Part shown: positions 1 through 6,680 of the stretch, piece after piece
Position numbering within the stretch: the first letter of the stretch is position 1
Layout: every line of letters begins with the position of its first letter
Source of the DNA: Prevotella sp.
GTDB taxonomy: Bacteria; Bacteroidota; Bacteroidia; Bacteroidales; Bacteroidaceae
Direction of reading: 5' to 3'
Length of the DNA: 7,871 nt
Assembly: GCA_017424205.1 (NCBI GenBank)
Contig: JAFPAS010000070.1
Span: 1 to 7,871 of the forward strand
Translations under genes and position numbers: made by a program
The notes under the pieces: model-generated
The model's input: only the letters and a program-made list of their open reading frames with translations
What the model was told of the DNA's origin: nothing
Database searches by the model: none

Positions 1-396
1 AAAAAATAGCAAACTGGCAGTATACACATCTTGTGGTGTCTCAAAGTTTGCTATGAAGCGAAACGACACAGAGGTATGCAACGACATTCATAAAACGATA
101 CGCTGACAAGAAGAGACATACAAATAATTAGATAAACCTGCTGTAGCACCACGTTCGTGGTGCTACAGCAGGTTTTAACATATAGTTTATTTTTCAGGTT
201 ACTGTCTGCTGTTATAAAGAAAAATGGAAATAACTGGCATTTCACAATATAAAAAACAAGCATAACCCCATGAAAGAGGGGGAAATTTGTTTGACAATGG
301 GGTATTTTCTGTTCATATTTAGCACTATGACACAGATTTGCTCTTTTTTACTCATATTAAGTTGAATTTTCACCCTTCCACATCAATCTTTTTGTG
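1..396. other. Left-edge non-coding stretch
   Basis: No reading frame here looks like a real gene. Two plus-strand frames run in from the left edge and stop early, one at a TGA at 104-106 and one at a TGA at 54-56. Either could be the last few codons of an upstream gene that uses the terminator at 134-176, but neither tail is recognisable. The minus-strand frame over 51-263 has a Cys/Phe-rich composition typical of antisense to AT-rich DNA. Between 177 and 396 the DNA is AT-rich. A weak inverted repeat (7 bp, 265-271 with 297-303) surrounds a G-rich patch, and I see nothing else there. Confidence 0.5.
134..176 (+). terminator. Strong intrinsic terminator of an off-window gene
   Basis: A perfect 19-bp stem (134-152 with 157-175) closes on a 4-nt loop (153-156, GTTC). 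The plus-strand 3' side ends in a run of four T. The 5' flank is A-rich, so some termination of minus-strand transcription is possible. No gene within the window reads into it, so it most likely ends a plus-strand transcript that starts left of position 1. Confidence 0.8.
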
Positions 397-404
397 TAAT
401 TTTG
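397..404 (+). promoter_or_regulatory. Possible -7 box of an orphan transcription unit
   Basis: TAATTTTG fits the Bacteroidetes -7 consensus TAnnTTTG exactly. No good TTTG lies 19-21 nt upstream; the nearest TTG is at 362-364, which is too far away. In such AT-rich DNA a single box can arise by chance. It is listed because a strong terminator follows about 120 nt downstream with no gene between. Confidence 0.3.
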
Positions 405-410
405 TGGTCA

Positions 411-556
411 GTTAGGAAAAAGGTTATATTATAGACAAACAACACAAAGCACAAAAGAGAAAATAAGTTAGTGATAATAAGTGATTATGCTCTTATTTAA
501 GAGCAGCAATTTTTCTACGAGCCGTTATTTTGCTGTGAAGCAAAATAACGGTTTTT
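411..556 (+). ncRNA. Candidate small RNA (hypothesis)
   Basis: If the -7 box at 397-404 is active, transcription would start near 411 and end at the perfect terminator at 522-556, giving an RNA of roughly 145 nt with no credible coding sequence. The predicted RNA has an A-rich 5' half, a 6-bp hairpin (489-494 with 499-504, loop ATTT), a short U-rich single-stranded segment and the terminator hairpin. This layout resembles many bacterial regulatory RNAs, but I do not recognise a named family. The terminator could instead serve a long upstream transcript. Confidence 0.25.
522..556 (+). terminator. Perfect 13-bp intrinsic terminator
   Basis: Bases 522-534 pair without mismatch with 539-551 around a GTGA loop, a GNRA-type tetraloop, and five T follow at 552-556. 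This is a textbook rho-independent terminator on the plus strand. It shields the promoter at 628-659 from read-through. What it terminates is unclear because no gene lies between it and the terminator at 134-176. Confidence 0.85.
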
Positions 557-593
557 CATTTATTATATATTAAGGGCTGTGAAGCAAAATAAC
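532..593. repeat. Duplicated terminator arm (18-bp direct repeat)
   Basis: The 18-mer GCTGTGAAGCAAAATAAC occurs at 532-549, as the loop and 3' arm of the terminator, and again at 576-593. The second copy lacks the matching 5' arm; it can form only a weak 5-bp stem (576-580 with 592-596). It looks like a partial duplication of the terminator. In principle the 5' arm at 524-534 could pair with either copy. Confidence 0.75.
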
Positions 594-627
594 AGCTTCC
601 AATTTATCACATGAAAATCATAATTTG

Positions 628-659
628 TTTGCACAAGAAAGAAAAATACGCTACCTTTG
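628..659 (+). promoter_or_regulatory. Bacteroidetes housekeeping promoter for the hydrolase
   Basis: TTTG at 628-631 and TACCTTTG at 652-659 are separated by 20 bp, matching the Bacteroidetes primary-sigma consensus (TTTG, about 19-21 bp, TAnnTTTG). Transcription should start near 665-668, giving a leader of about 60 nt before the ATG at 726. No Shine-Dalgarno precedes the ATG, which is normal in this phylum. Confidence 0.8.
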
Positions 660-725
660 CATTTGATTCTATACATGCGAAATAACTCGTAGAATACGGC
701 AAACATCACCAGCAAACAAACTGAC

Positions 726-1694
726 ATGAAAAAAATATTCATAGCTGCACTTGCAATAGCCACCATACTAATAATAGCACTCTTTGGCACTGGGCTATAT
801 ATGCTCACTTACTCTCTAACGCCATCCGATAGCCGCAGCGACATGACGAAGGCATATGCACGTCTATACAAGGAACATCCGGATATGAAGCAGTGGACTG
901 ACAGCATAAGAGAAAACAAATTGCTGCGAGACACCTTTATCATAATGCCTAACGGAGAGAAGCACCATGCACTTTACATGCGCAACGACTCGGCAAAAGG
1001 TAGAACTGCTATTATAGTACATGGCTACAAAGATTGCGCCCCACGATTTCTGACAATAGCACGCATATATCACCAGCAGGCTAATCGAAATATTCTGCTG
1101 CCAGACCTTCACGGACATGGGCTGAGCGAAGGCGATGACATACAGATGGGATGGAAAGACAGACACGACATTATACACTGGACGAAGGTGGCAGAGAAGA
1201 TGTTTGCAGACTCATCATACCGTTCATCCATCGTGTTGCATGGCATCTCAATGGGTGCCGCCACTGTGATGAATATTTCAGGAGATGAGAGTGCGCCAGA
1301 GAATATAGATTGTATTGTTGAAGACTGCGGATATAGCAGTGTTTGGGATGAGTTTGCCGTACAACTGCATGACCAGTTCTCACTACCGGAATTTCCTATT
1401 ATGCATATTTCAAGCATGCTTTGCAAAATGAGGCACGGATGGTCGTTCAGCGAAGCCTCTTCTCTACGACAAATATCCAAGTCTCGTTTCCCTATCCTAT
1501 TCATTCATGGCGATGCCGATACTTTTGTACCGTTCAATATGCTCCGTCCGCTATATGATGCAGCCCGACAGCCTAAAGAGAAATGGGTGGTAAAAGGAGC
1601 ACGCCATGCTGAAGCATATAAGATAAATCCTGATGAATATGCCCGCAGAATAACAGAATTTACAAACAGATATTCTGGCAATGCTCGTCAGTAA
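726..1694 (+). CDS. Membrane-anchored alpha/beta hydrolase
   Basis: This is a 322-residue serine hydrolase of the alpha/beta fold (COG1073-like). A hydrophobic segment at residues 4-28, with two Lys just before it, should act as a signal anchor and place the catalytic domain on the periplasmic side. The fold's landmarks appear in order: HG of the oxyanion region at 99-100 (VHGYKD), the nucleophile elbow G-I-S-M-G at 173-177 with Ser175, the acid in HGDADTFVP (Asp265), and the catalytic His in GARHAEAY (His294). The triad is therefore complete and the enzyme is probably active. The family covers esterases, peptidases and acyl hydrolases, and the substrate cannot be read from sequence. The gene has its own promoter and a likely terminator before the riboswitch, so it is probably monocistronic and unrelated to the thiamine genes. 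The start at 726 is supported by the intact anchor and the promoter spacing. Confidence 0.93.
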   Translation: MKKIFIAALAIATILIIALFGTGLYMLTYSLTPSDSRSDMTKAYARLYKEHPDMKQWTDSIRENKLLRDTFIIMPNGEKHHALYMRNDSAKGRTAIIVHGYKDCAPRFLTIARIYHQQANRNILLPDLHGHGLSEGDDIQMGWKDRHDIIHWTKVAEKMFADSSYRSSIVLHGISMGAATVMNISGDESAPENIDCIVEDCGYSSVWDEFAVQLHDQFSLPEFPIMHISSMLCKMRHGWSFSEASSLRQISKSRFPILFIHGDADTFVPFNMLRPLYDAARQPKEKWVVKGARHAEAYKINPDEYARRITEFTNRYSGNARQ

Positions 1695-1851
1695 CAGCAT
1701 TTGCCCGCACAATAGCCAGCTTTCTGACGGATCTTCTCTGACACAGCTCATACCGATATGCTGTACTCCTGTTTGCAGCATGCTCAAATCTGACATACGA
1801 AATACCGTCTGCCTTATATAATATAAATAGGTGTCAGTGCGGCAAATACTC

Positions 1852-1890
1852 TCCGCAGAAGCGTCATGCCTGTTTCGCGGATGTTTTTTT
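1852..1890 (+). terminator. Probable terminator of the hydrolase gene
   Basis: TCCGC (1852-1856) pairs with GCGGA (1877-1881), and seven T follow at 1884-1890. The stem is short and the loop is long, with only partial internal pairing, so this is a moderate candidate. Its place, about 160 bp after the hydrolase stop and just before the next promoter, fits. I see nothing else notable between 1695 and 1851. Confidence 0.45.
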
Positions 1891-1921
1891 CATGCTCCAG
1901 AGTATTTTTTTCTCGTTTTTC

Positions 1922-1952
1922 TTGGTTCAGAAGAAAAAACTTGCTACCTTTG
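1922..1952 (+). promoter_or_regulatory. Promoter of the thiamine operon
   Basis: A -7 box TACCTTTG (1945-1952), identical to that of the hydrolase promoter, lies 19 bp after TTGG (1922-1925), a near match to the -33 TTTG. The predicted start, about 1958-1960, falls just before the riboswitch aptamer, as expected for a leader RNA that carries the switch. Confidence 0.75.
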
Positions 1953-1973
1953 CCGACGGTTCGCAAAATGCGG

Positions 1974-2050
1974 ACTAAGGGGTGCTCGTCATTTGGCGGG
2001 CTGAGAACATACCCTCTAAACCTGATACGGATAATGCCGTCGTAGGGAAA
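1974..2050 (+). promoter_or_regulatory. TPP riboswitch (THI element) aptamer
   Basis: The conserved TPP aptamer landmarks appear in order: CTAAGGGGTGC (1975-1985), a GC-rich helix closed by ATTT (1984-1990 with 1995-2001), CTGAGA (2001-2006), ACCC (2011-2014) pairing with GGGT (1980-1983), the ACCTGAT-type segment (2020-2026), the ACGG/CCGT helix (2027-2030 with 2037-2040) around GATAATG, and CGTAGGGAA (2041-2049). This element binds thiamine pyrophosphate and usually turns expression off when TPP is plentiful. The outer closing helix P1 is not obvious: I see no good complement of the bases before CTAAGGGG just after GTAGGGAA. The downstream genes are all for thiamine uptake and activation, which agrees fully. 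Confidence 0.95.
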
Positions 2051-2058
2051 AGAGAAGC

Positions 2059-2125
2059 AGGCGGCTATGGCGCCGTTGCCGCCTCAGACACAAATAAGTT
2101 TGCCCCTTAATTGTGTATTTTATTT
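2059..2125 (+). promoter_or_regulatory. Riboswitch expression platform with possible terminator
   Basis: Two hairpins follow the aptamer. The first is GC-rich (2059-2065 with 2078-2084, 7 bp, 12-nt loop). The second pairs 2088-2093 with 2111-2116 and, past one A-A mismatch, 2095-2098 with 2106-2109, leaving a 7-nt loop. It is followed by a U-rich tract (2118-2125), so it could work as a weak intrinsic terminator. CCCCTTA (2103-2109) is an exact complement of TAAGGGG (1976-1982) in the aptamer's 5' arm, so the second hairpin and the ligand-bound aptamer may form an on/off pair. The switching model is inference. Confidence 0.45.
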
Positions 2126-2136
2126 AAACGGTAACA

Positions 2137-4458
2137 ATGAAAATTCATTTTATCACCATGGTGTTGCTATCAATAGCGACGCCTGCTGCTGTTAATGCAG
2201 CTAACGAAAACGAAGAGCCTGTAGACACATCGAAGGTAATAGAACTGCAGGATGTTCAGGTTGTATCTACACGTGCCACACGTCGCACACCTATGGCATA
2301 TACCAATATGGATCGCGAACAGGTACAGCAGCTTAACAAAGGCAAAGATATTCCCTATCTGTTGTCAATGACTCCATCAGTTACGATGTCGAGCGATGCT
2401 GGCACAGGCATCGGATATACAGGTCTGCACATTCGCGGCACTGACCCGACACGAATTAACGTCACTGCAAACGGCATACCTATCAATGATGCTGAGTCAA
2501 GCAATGTATTCTGGTCAAATATGCCTGACTTCGCTTCCTCGGCTGAAGACATACAGATTCAGCGTGGCGTAGGAACATCAACAAATGGTGCTGGAGCATT
2601 CGGAGCCACTGTCAATATGCAGACCGAGCGTATAGGCATGCAGCCATTTGTCGGCATAGACCTCACTGGTGGTTCATACTATACACACAAAGAGACTGTG
2701 CGTTTCGGCACAGGACTGATTGATGGACACTGGGGGCTGCAGGGCCGATTGTCTAACATAAGTTCTAAAGGCTATCTCGATCGCGCATCAGCAGATATGG
2801 GGTCATACTTCCTTCAGGCAGGATATTTTGGCGACAATACTGTCGTGAAATTTGTTACATTCAACGGCAAGGAGGAAACGTACCATGCATGGAACTATGC
2901 TTCGAAATATGAGCAGGAACTATACGGACGCACATTCAATTCATGCGGACTATATTACGACGAGCATGGCAACATGAAATATTATGAAGACCAAAAGGAC
3001 TTCTATCACCAGCAGCACTACCAGTTGCTTTGGGACCAGCGCGTGGATTCTCAATGGAAGATAAGCACGGGTCTGCATTACACCAAGGGAACTGGCTACT
3101 ACGAACAGTATAAATACGACACAAAACTCTCAAAGTTCGGACTCAATGCCGCTGACTTCTTTAATCCCGATGGCGGAGAAATAAAACGCACCGATCTCAT
3201 CAATCAGAAATGGATGGACAATGACTTCTATGGCATCGTAGCTTCTGCTAACTATGACAACCGAGAAGGACTGACGATGAATATAGGTGGTGGATGGAAC
3301 AGATATGACGGCGACCACTTCGGACGATACCTGTGGATTAAAAACTACATGGGTAATCCTGCCGGCAAGGAATACTACCGCAATGACGCGCGCAAGATTG
3401 ACGGCAATATATACGGAAAGGTTCATTGGGAATTTGCGAAAGGACTGTCGGCATTTGCCGACCTGCAGTATCGTCATGTTTCGTTGCGCATGGACGGTCC
3501 GACTGACGAATGGGACGGCAGCGAGCAGCTGACATACAACATACATTCGCACTACGACTTCTTCAATCCTAAGGCAGGACTGTTCTACGACATCAATCCA
3601 AACATCAAGGCGTACGCTTCAGTTGCCGTAGCTCATAAAGAGCCGACACGCAACGACTATGAAGAGAATATGAATGCCGACCTCAAAGCTGAGCGTCTCA
3701 CTGATTACGAACTTGGTGTGAAATACTCATCAGAACGATTGACTGCAGGTGCAAACATCTACTATATGGACTATAAGAATCAGTTTGTACTTACAGGCGA
3801 AATCAATGACATTGGAGAAATGGTCTCTGCCAATTCCGGTCGTTCTTATCGCTTCGGCATCGAACTTGAGGCTGCCTACAAGCCTGTCGACTGGTTCAGA
3901 TGGGATGCTAACGCAACATTCTCACGCAACCGAACTAAAAACTGGGAGGCAGCAGGTGTAGAAGAAGGATCATGGAGCTCAATTGGCACTGTCTCGCTGG
4001 GCGAGACGCCTATTGCATTCTCTCCAGAGACGATATTCAACAACATATTTACTTTCATGCATAAAGGTTTCCGTGCATCGCTGCGAAGTCAGTTTATTGG
4101 CGAACAGTATATGTCTAACACAGGATTCAAGTCTTTTCATGTGTATGAATATGACGACAACTACAACATTACTGGAGAGAAAACCGTTGGCATGACACTG
4201 AAAAGCAACTTCGTGACACATCTTGACCTTTCATACACAACAAAGGCTCTGAGCCGTTTAGGCATCAAAGAAGCAACAGCAGGAATGACCATCTACAACA
4301 TCTTCTCAGAGAAATACGATAATAACGGATGGGCTTACTGCGAGATAGGACTCGACAAGAACGGTAGTCCTTATGCATGGTCTGACTCTGTCTACGAAGC
4401 AGGCTTTGCACCTCAGGCTCCTTGTCATCTGATGTTCAACGTGTCACTAAACTTCTAA
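2137..4458 (+). CDS. TonB-dependent outer-membrane receptor, probably for thiamine
   Basis: This 773-residue outer-membrane transporter should take up thiamine or its phosphates using TonB-ExbBD energy. A signal peptide covers residues 1-21 (cleavage after AVNA). A short TonB-box-like stretch (IELQDVQVVST, about 35-45) leads into the plug domain (about 46-165), with LHIRGTDPTRINVTANGIP at 97-115 and the DIQIQRGVGTSTNGAGAFGATV segment typical of plugs. The rest is beta-barrel rich in aromatic residues, ending in Phe773 (NVSLNF) as needed for barrel insertion. No N-terminal carboxypeptidase-like repeat and no SusD partner are present, so it is a stand-alone vitamin-type receptor rather than a SusC. 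Substrate is inferred from the TPP riboswitch upstream and the thiamine transporter-kinase 31 bp downstream; the barrel itself does not reveal it. Confidence 0.95.
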   Translation: MKIHFITMVLLSIATPAAVNAANENEEPVDTSKVIELQDVQVVSTRATRRTPMAYTNMDREQVQQLNKGKDIPYLLSMTPSVTMSSDAGTGIGYTGLHIRGTDPTRINVTANGIPINDAESSNVFWSNMPDFASSAEDIQIQRGVGTSTNGAGAFGATVNMQTERIGMQPFVGIDLTGGSYYTHKETVRFGTGLIDGHWGLQGRLSNISSKGYLDRASADMGSYFLQAGYFGDNTVVKFVTFNGKEETYHAWNYASKYEQELYGRTFNSCGLYYDEHGNMKYYEDQKDFYHQQHYQLLWDQRVDSQWKISTGLHYTKGTGYYEQYKYDTKLSKFGLNAADFFNPDGGEIKRTDLINQKWMDNDFYGIVASANYDNREGLTMNIGGGWNRYDGDHFGRYLWIKNYMGNPAGKEYYRNDARKIDGNIYGKVHWEFAKGLSAFADLQYRHVSLRMDGPTDEWDGSEQLTYNIHSHYDFFNPKAGLFYDINPNIKAYASVAVAHKEPTRNDYEENMNADLKAERLTDYELGVKYSSERLTAGANIYYMDYKNQFVLTGEINDIGEMVSANSGRSYRFGIELEAAYKPVDWFRWDANATFSRNRTKNWEAAGVEEGSWSSIGTVSLGETPIAFSPETIFNNIFTFMHKGFRASLRSQFIGEQYMSNTGFKSFHVYEYDDNYNITGEKTVGMTLKSNFVTHLDLSYTTKALSRLGIKEATAGMTIYNIFSEKYDNNGWAYCEIGLDKNGSPYAWSDSVYEAGFAPQAPCHLMFNVSLNF

Positions 4459-4489
4459 CAAACAACCAGCACCCCTCATTTCAGAATAC

Positions 4490-5761
4490 ATGGAACAAAT
4501 CATAGAAATCATCGGACTCATCACAGGCATCGCATACCTCTTCTGGGAGTATAAAGGCGACCGCCGACTATGGATTGCAGCTATAATAATGCCTGCCGTC
4601 TCGCTGCACGTATACTACAGCAGCGCACTCTATGCTGACGTGCTGCTAAATGTCTACTACCTCGCAATCGCTGTCTACGGATGGTGGAAATGGAGCAGCG
4701 GCAACAATAACGCTAAAGATGACGATGACAAGAACGGCGACGAGGACCGGCAGCATTTCACACCCGTCTCATTGTTCCGTACCGCCAGCAAGCGCGCGAT
4801 TATTTTCGGCGCCTGCGCTACTGCTGTTCTATGGATTCTGATAGGAGGGGCACTGTCTGTATTCACCGACACCGATGTGCCATGGACCAATGCCTTCACC
4901 TCTGCCCTGAGCATTGCAGGCATGTGGATGCTCGCACGAAAATTCACTGAGCAGTGGTGGGTATGGTTTGTCGTTGACATCGCAAGCTGCGGGCTCTATG
5001 TCCACAAGCAGATATATTTCTATGCCGCGCTCTATGCCGTATATGCCGTTGTTGCTATATTCGGATGGCGGAAATGGAGACACATGAGCCAGCAGGCTTA
5101 CACAGACATGCCCGACTTCGGCAGCTTCGACGCAGTGATACTTGCCGATGGCGACTACCCTTCTCATCCTGCCCCACTCCATATTCTCTCCCACACGCCA
5201 TACTTGATATGCTGTGATGCCGCAGCAGAAAAATACTATTCCTCCACACATCGCATGCCAGATGCCGTGGTTGGCGACGGCGACTCGCTCTCCTCTGCTA
5301 TGAAACGTAAATTCAGCAGCATACTGCATATCGTCAACGAACAGGAGTATAACGATCTCACCAAAGCCACCCGCTTCGCCATAGAGCATGTCCGCCCCAA
5401 AGGCGACAAACTGAGGATAGCATACATCGGAGCGACAGGCAGACGCGAAGACCATACGCTTGGCAACATTTCGCTCATATCTTTCTACCGCAATACCTTC
5501 GGCATAACTCCTGTGATGATTACTGACCACGGCATATTCACCGCACATCATGGAGAAGACACCATACATACCACTGCCAGACAACAGGTCAGCATATTCA
5601 ATATGAACTGCAGCATGATGCAGGCAGAAGGGCTGCACTGGCCGCTGTCGCCATTCACCGAATGGTGGCAGGGCACTCTCAACGAAGCAGACGCAAGCAG
5701 CGTGACTATCCATGCCGACGGCAGCTATATCATCTTCCGGGCAGGACACACAAGCATGTAG
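4490..5761 (+). CDS. pnuT: PnuT thiamine transporter fused to thiamine pyrophosphokinase
   Basis: One uninterrupted 423-residue frame carries two proteins that are usually separate. Residues 1-198 are a PnuC/PnuT-family transporter with seven likely helices (about 4-20, 27-47, 49-66, 101-124, 134-149, 155-171, 176-195) and the paired aromatic motifs YGWWKW (63-68) and FGWRKW (191-196). Residues about 208-423 are a cytoplasmic thiamine pyrophosphokinase (thiamine + ATP to TPP + AMP). Its landmarks are LADGDYPSHP (218-227), CCDAAAEKYY (241-250), DAVVGDGDSL (258-267), EYNDLTKA (286-293), GATGRREDHTLGN (314-326), and a C-terminal substrate-binding domain with VSIF (367-370), GLHWPL (381-386) and GTLNEA (395-400). 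PnuC-type carriers work by facilitated diffusion and depend on phosphorylation to trap the vitamin, so tethering the kinase makes sense. A 20-residue Asn/Asp/Lys-rich loop (71-92) separates helices 3 and 4. The gene is co-transcribed with the receptor and controlled by the TPP riboswitch. A frameshift error joining two genes is possible but unlikely, since both domains are complete. Confidence 0.95.
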   Translation: MEQIIEIIGLITGIAYLFWEYKGDRRLWIAAIIMPAVSLHVYYSSALYADVLLNVYYLAIAVYGWWKWSSGNNNAKDDDDKNGDEDRQHFTPVSLFRTASKRAIIFGACATAVLWILIGGALSVFTDTDVPWTNAFTSALSIAGMWMLARKFTEQWWVWFVVDIASCGLYVHKQIYFYAALYAVYAVVAIFGWRKWRHMSQQAYTDMPDFGSFDAVILADGDYPSHPAPLHILSHTPYLICCDAAAEKYYSSTHRMPDAVVGDGDSLSSAMKRKFSSILHIVNEQEYNDLTKATRFAIEHVRPKGDKLRIAYIGATGRREDHTLGNISLISFYRNTFGITPVMITDHGIFTAHHGEDTIHTTARQQVSIFNMNCSMMQAEGLHWPLSPFTEWWQGTLNEADASSVTIHADGSYIIFRAGHTSM

Positions 5762-6063
5762 CAACACAAAGGGCAAAGTCTGATTTACGCATTTTTCGAA
5801 CGCCCCCACGTCAGCAAAGGCGCAGACATGCAGATAGTTACTGACACATCTATGTCAGAAAAAAGGGAAGTCTCTCCCCAGAGGGGTAAATAAAAACAAC
5901 GGGCAAGTGGAACCGGTTCCACTTGCCCGTTGTTTTTTCATCATACTATCATAAACCACTACCACACTATAACGAGTGCTGGTATGCTAAGGGGATATGC
6001 GTCTGCATCATGATTTTAGGATTTTGCAAGCCATAGCGTCAGCTAATGTCAGACGAGGCAGAA
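5762..6063. other. Convergent intergenic region
   Basis: Two operons end toward each other here. Apart from the palindromic terminator at 5892-5937, I see a 6-bp inverted repeat (5841-5846 with 5853-5858) and a small CCCC/GGGG hairpin near 5876-5886, neither followed by a T-run on the plus strand. Positions 5940-6063 show no gene, promoter or repeat. Confidence 0.6.
5892..5938. terminator. Bidirectional terminator, 46-bp perfect palindrome
   Basis: Bases 5892-5914 are exactly complementary to 5915-5937 with no mismatch, centred on CCGG. As RNA this forms a stem of about 21 bp with a 4-nt loop on either strand. The plus strand ends in six T (5933-5938) and the minus strand in five T (complement of 5892-5896). 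It lies 130 bp past the thiamine operon stop and about 125 bp past the lptE stop, so it most likely terminates both. Confidence 0.92.
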
Positions 6064-6573
6064 CTACCAGTTTGCGACAGTAGCATTGAAAATCTGGTCG
6101 ACAATATCATCTATCATTTCCGTGACAAGCTGCTCCTGCACAGATGCCAGCGACTGTGTTGTCTCGTAAGATGCTGTGGCTGTAAACTGCTGTTCGAAAT
6201 CTTCCTGATGGTTGGTATTGTTTGTGAAGCGCACATTTACAGTGATAGAGAGTTCTGTCTGTGCAGAATATCCCTCAGCAGAAACTGATTTGTTTCGCTG
6301 CGAGTAGTTTGTTATCTCTCCTTCGATTTTCAAGTCGCCGTTGCGTTTCACTTGCGATAGCTTGGTATGGTCAGCAAACTGTTCCTTCAGTTTGTTGTTG
6401 AACATCGGTCCCATTGGTCCCCATACATATGACGAGCGTATAGGGAAATCTGCAATCTGTATGGTCTTGACTTTAGTGTAGTCGATGCTCGACATGTTGA
6501 ATTTATAACTTACAGAGCAGCTGGCTACCGTAAGTGTCAAAACGCATACTAATATATATATCAGCTTCTTCAT
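6064..6573 (-). CDS. lptE: LPS-assembly lipoprotein LptE
   Basis: This 169-residue lipoprotein matches the Bacteroidetes LptE family, which plugs the LptD barrel and helps place lipopolysaccharide in the outer membrane. A lipoprotein signal peptide (MKKLIYILVCVLTLTVA) ends in the lipobox V-A-S-C with the lipidated Cys at residue 19. After it come the family features CSVSYKFNM, an IQIADFP strand near 40-46, a GPMGPMFNNKLKEQF helix, alternating strands (LKIEGEITNY, ELSITVNVRF), a DFEQQFTATASY strand, a helix (QEQLVTEMIDDIVDQIFNATVANW) and the stop. The length is normal for the family. The start at 6573 is fixed by the signal peptide. It lies 107 bp after the sigma-54 activator stop on the same strand and has no obvious promoter of its own, so the two are probably co-transcribed. 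Sequence identity to gammaproteobacterial LptE is expected to be very low; the call rests on the Bacteroidetes-type pattern and context. Confidence 0.87.
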   Translation of the reverse strand: MKKLIYILVCVLTLTVASCSVSYKFNMSSIDYTKVKTIQIADFPIRSSYVWGPMGPMFNNKLKEQFADHTKLSQVKRNGDLKIEGEITNYSQRNKSVSAEGYSAQTELSITVNVRFTNNTNHQEDFEQQFTATASYETTQSLASVQEQLVTEMIDDIVDQIFNATVANW

Positions 6574-6646
6574 TTATATTTATATGTTATCTGTATACTC
6601 TAAAAGTTTAAGGGTTAAAGGTTATCGTTGACGTTATCATTAATCA

Positions 6647-6678
6647 ATCAACTTGTCTACTCGTCTACTTGTCAACTC
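6647..6678 (-). repeat. Four tandem copies of an 8-mer, RAGTWGAC
   Basis: Read on the minus strand, the DNA just after the activator's stop codon consists of four abutting octamers: GAGTTGAC, AAGTAGAC, GAGTAGAC and AAGTTGAT. They differ only at positions 1 and 5 (and the last base of the final copy). The rest of the 107-bp gap down to lptE also contains GTTATC twice, 6 bp apart (plus strand, 6621-6638). I recall similar GTTGAC/GAGTTGAC strings in intergenic DNA of Bacteroides and Prevotella; their function is unknown to me. Confidence 0.8.
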
Positions 6679-6680
6679 AC

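Noticed and set aside
487..573. Short plus-strand frame of 28 codons starting at an ATG within the candidate small RNA
   Set aside because: It reads straight through the terminator hairpin and its T-run, so a full transcript of it is unlikely.
785..805. TGGCAC as half of a sigma-54 promoter
   Set aside because: It lies inside the hydrolase coding region and lacks the TTGC element at the required spacing.
563..808. Minus-strand frame of 81 codons with apparent membrane helices
   Set aside because: The hydrophobic part is antisense to the hydrolase signal anchor and the frame overlaps that gene's promoter.
3130..3552. Minus-strand frame of 140 codons inside the receptor gene
   Set aside because: It is antisense to the beta-barrel of the receptor and shows no domain or start signal.
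4829..5809. Minus-strand open frame of 326 codons opposite the PnuT-kinase gene
   Set aside because: It lies fully antisense to a gene with clear family motifs, its translation is Cys/His-rich with no recognisable domain, and it reads through the 3' end of the plus-strand operon.
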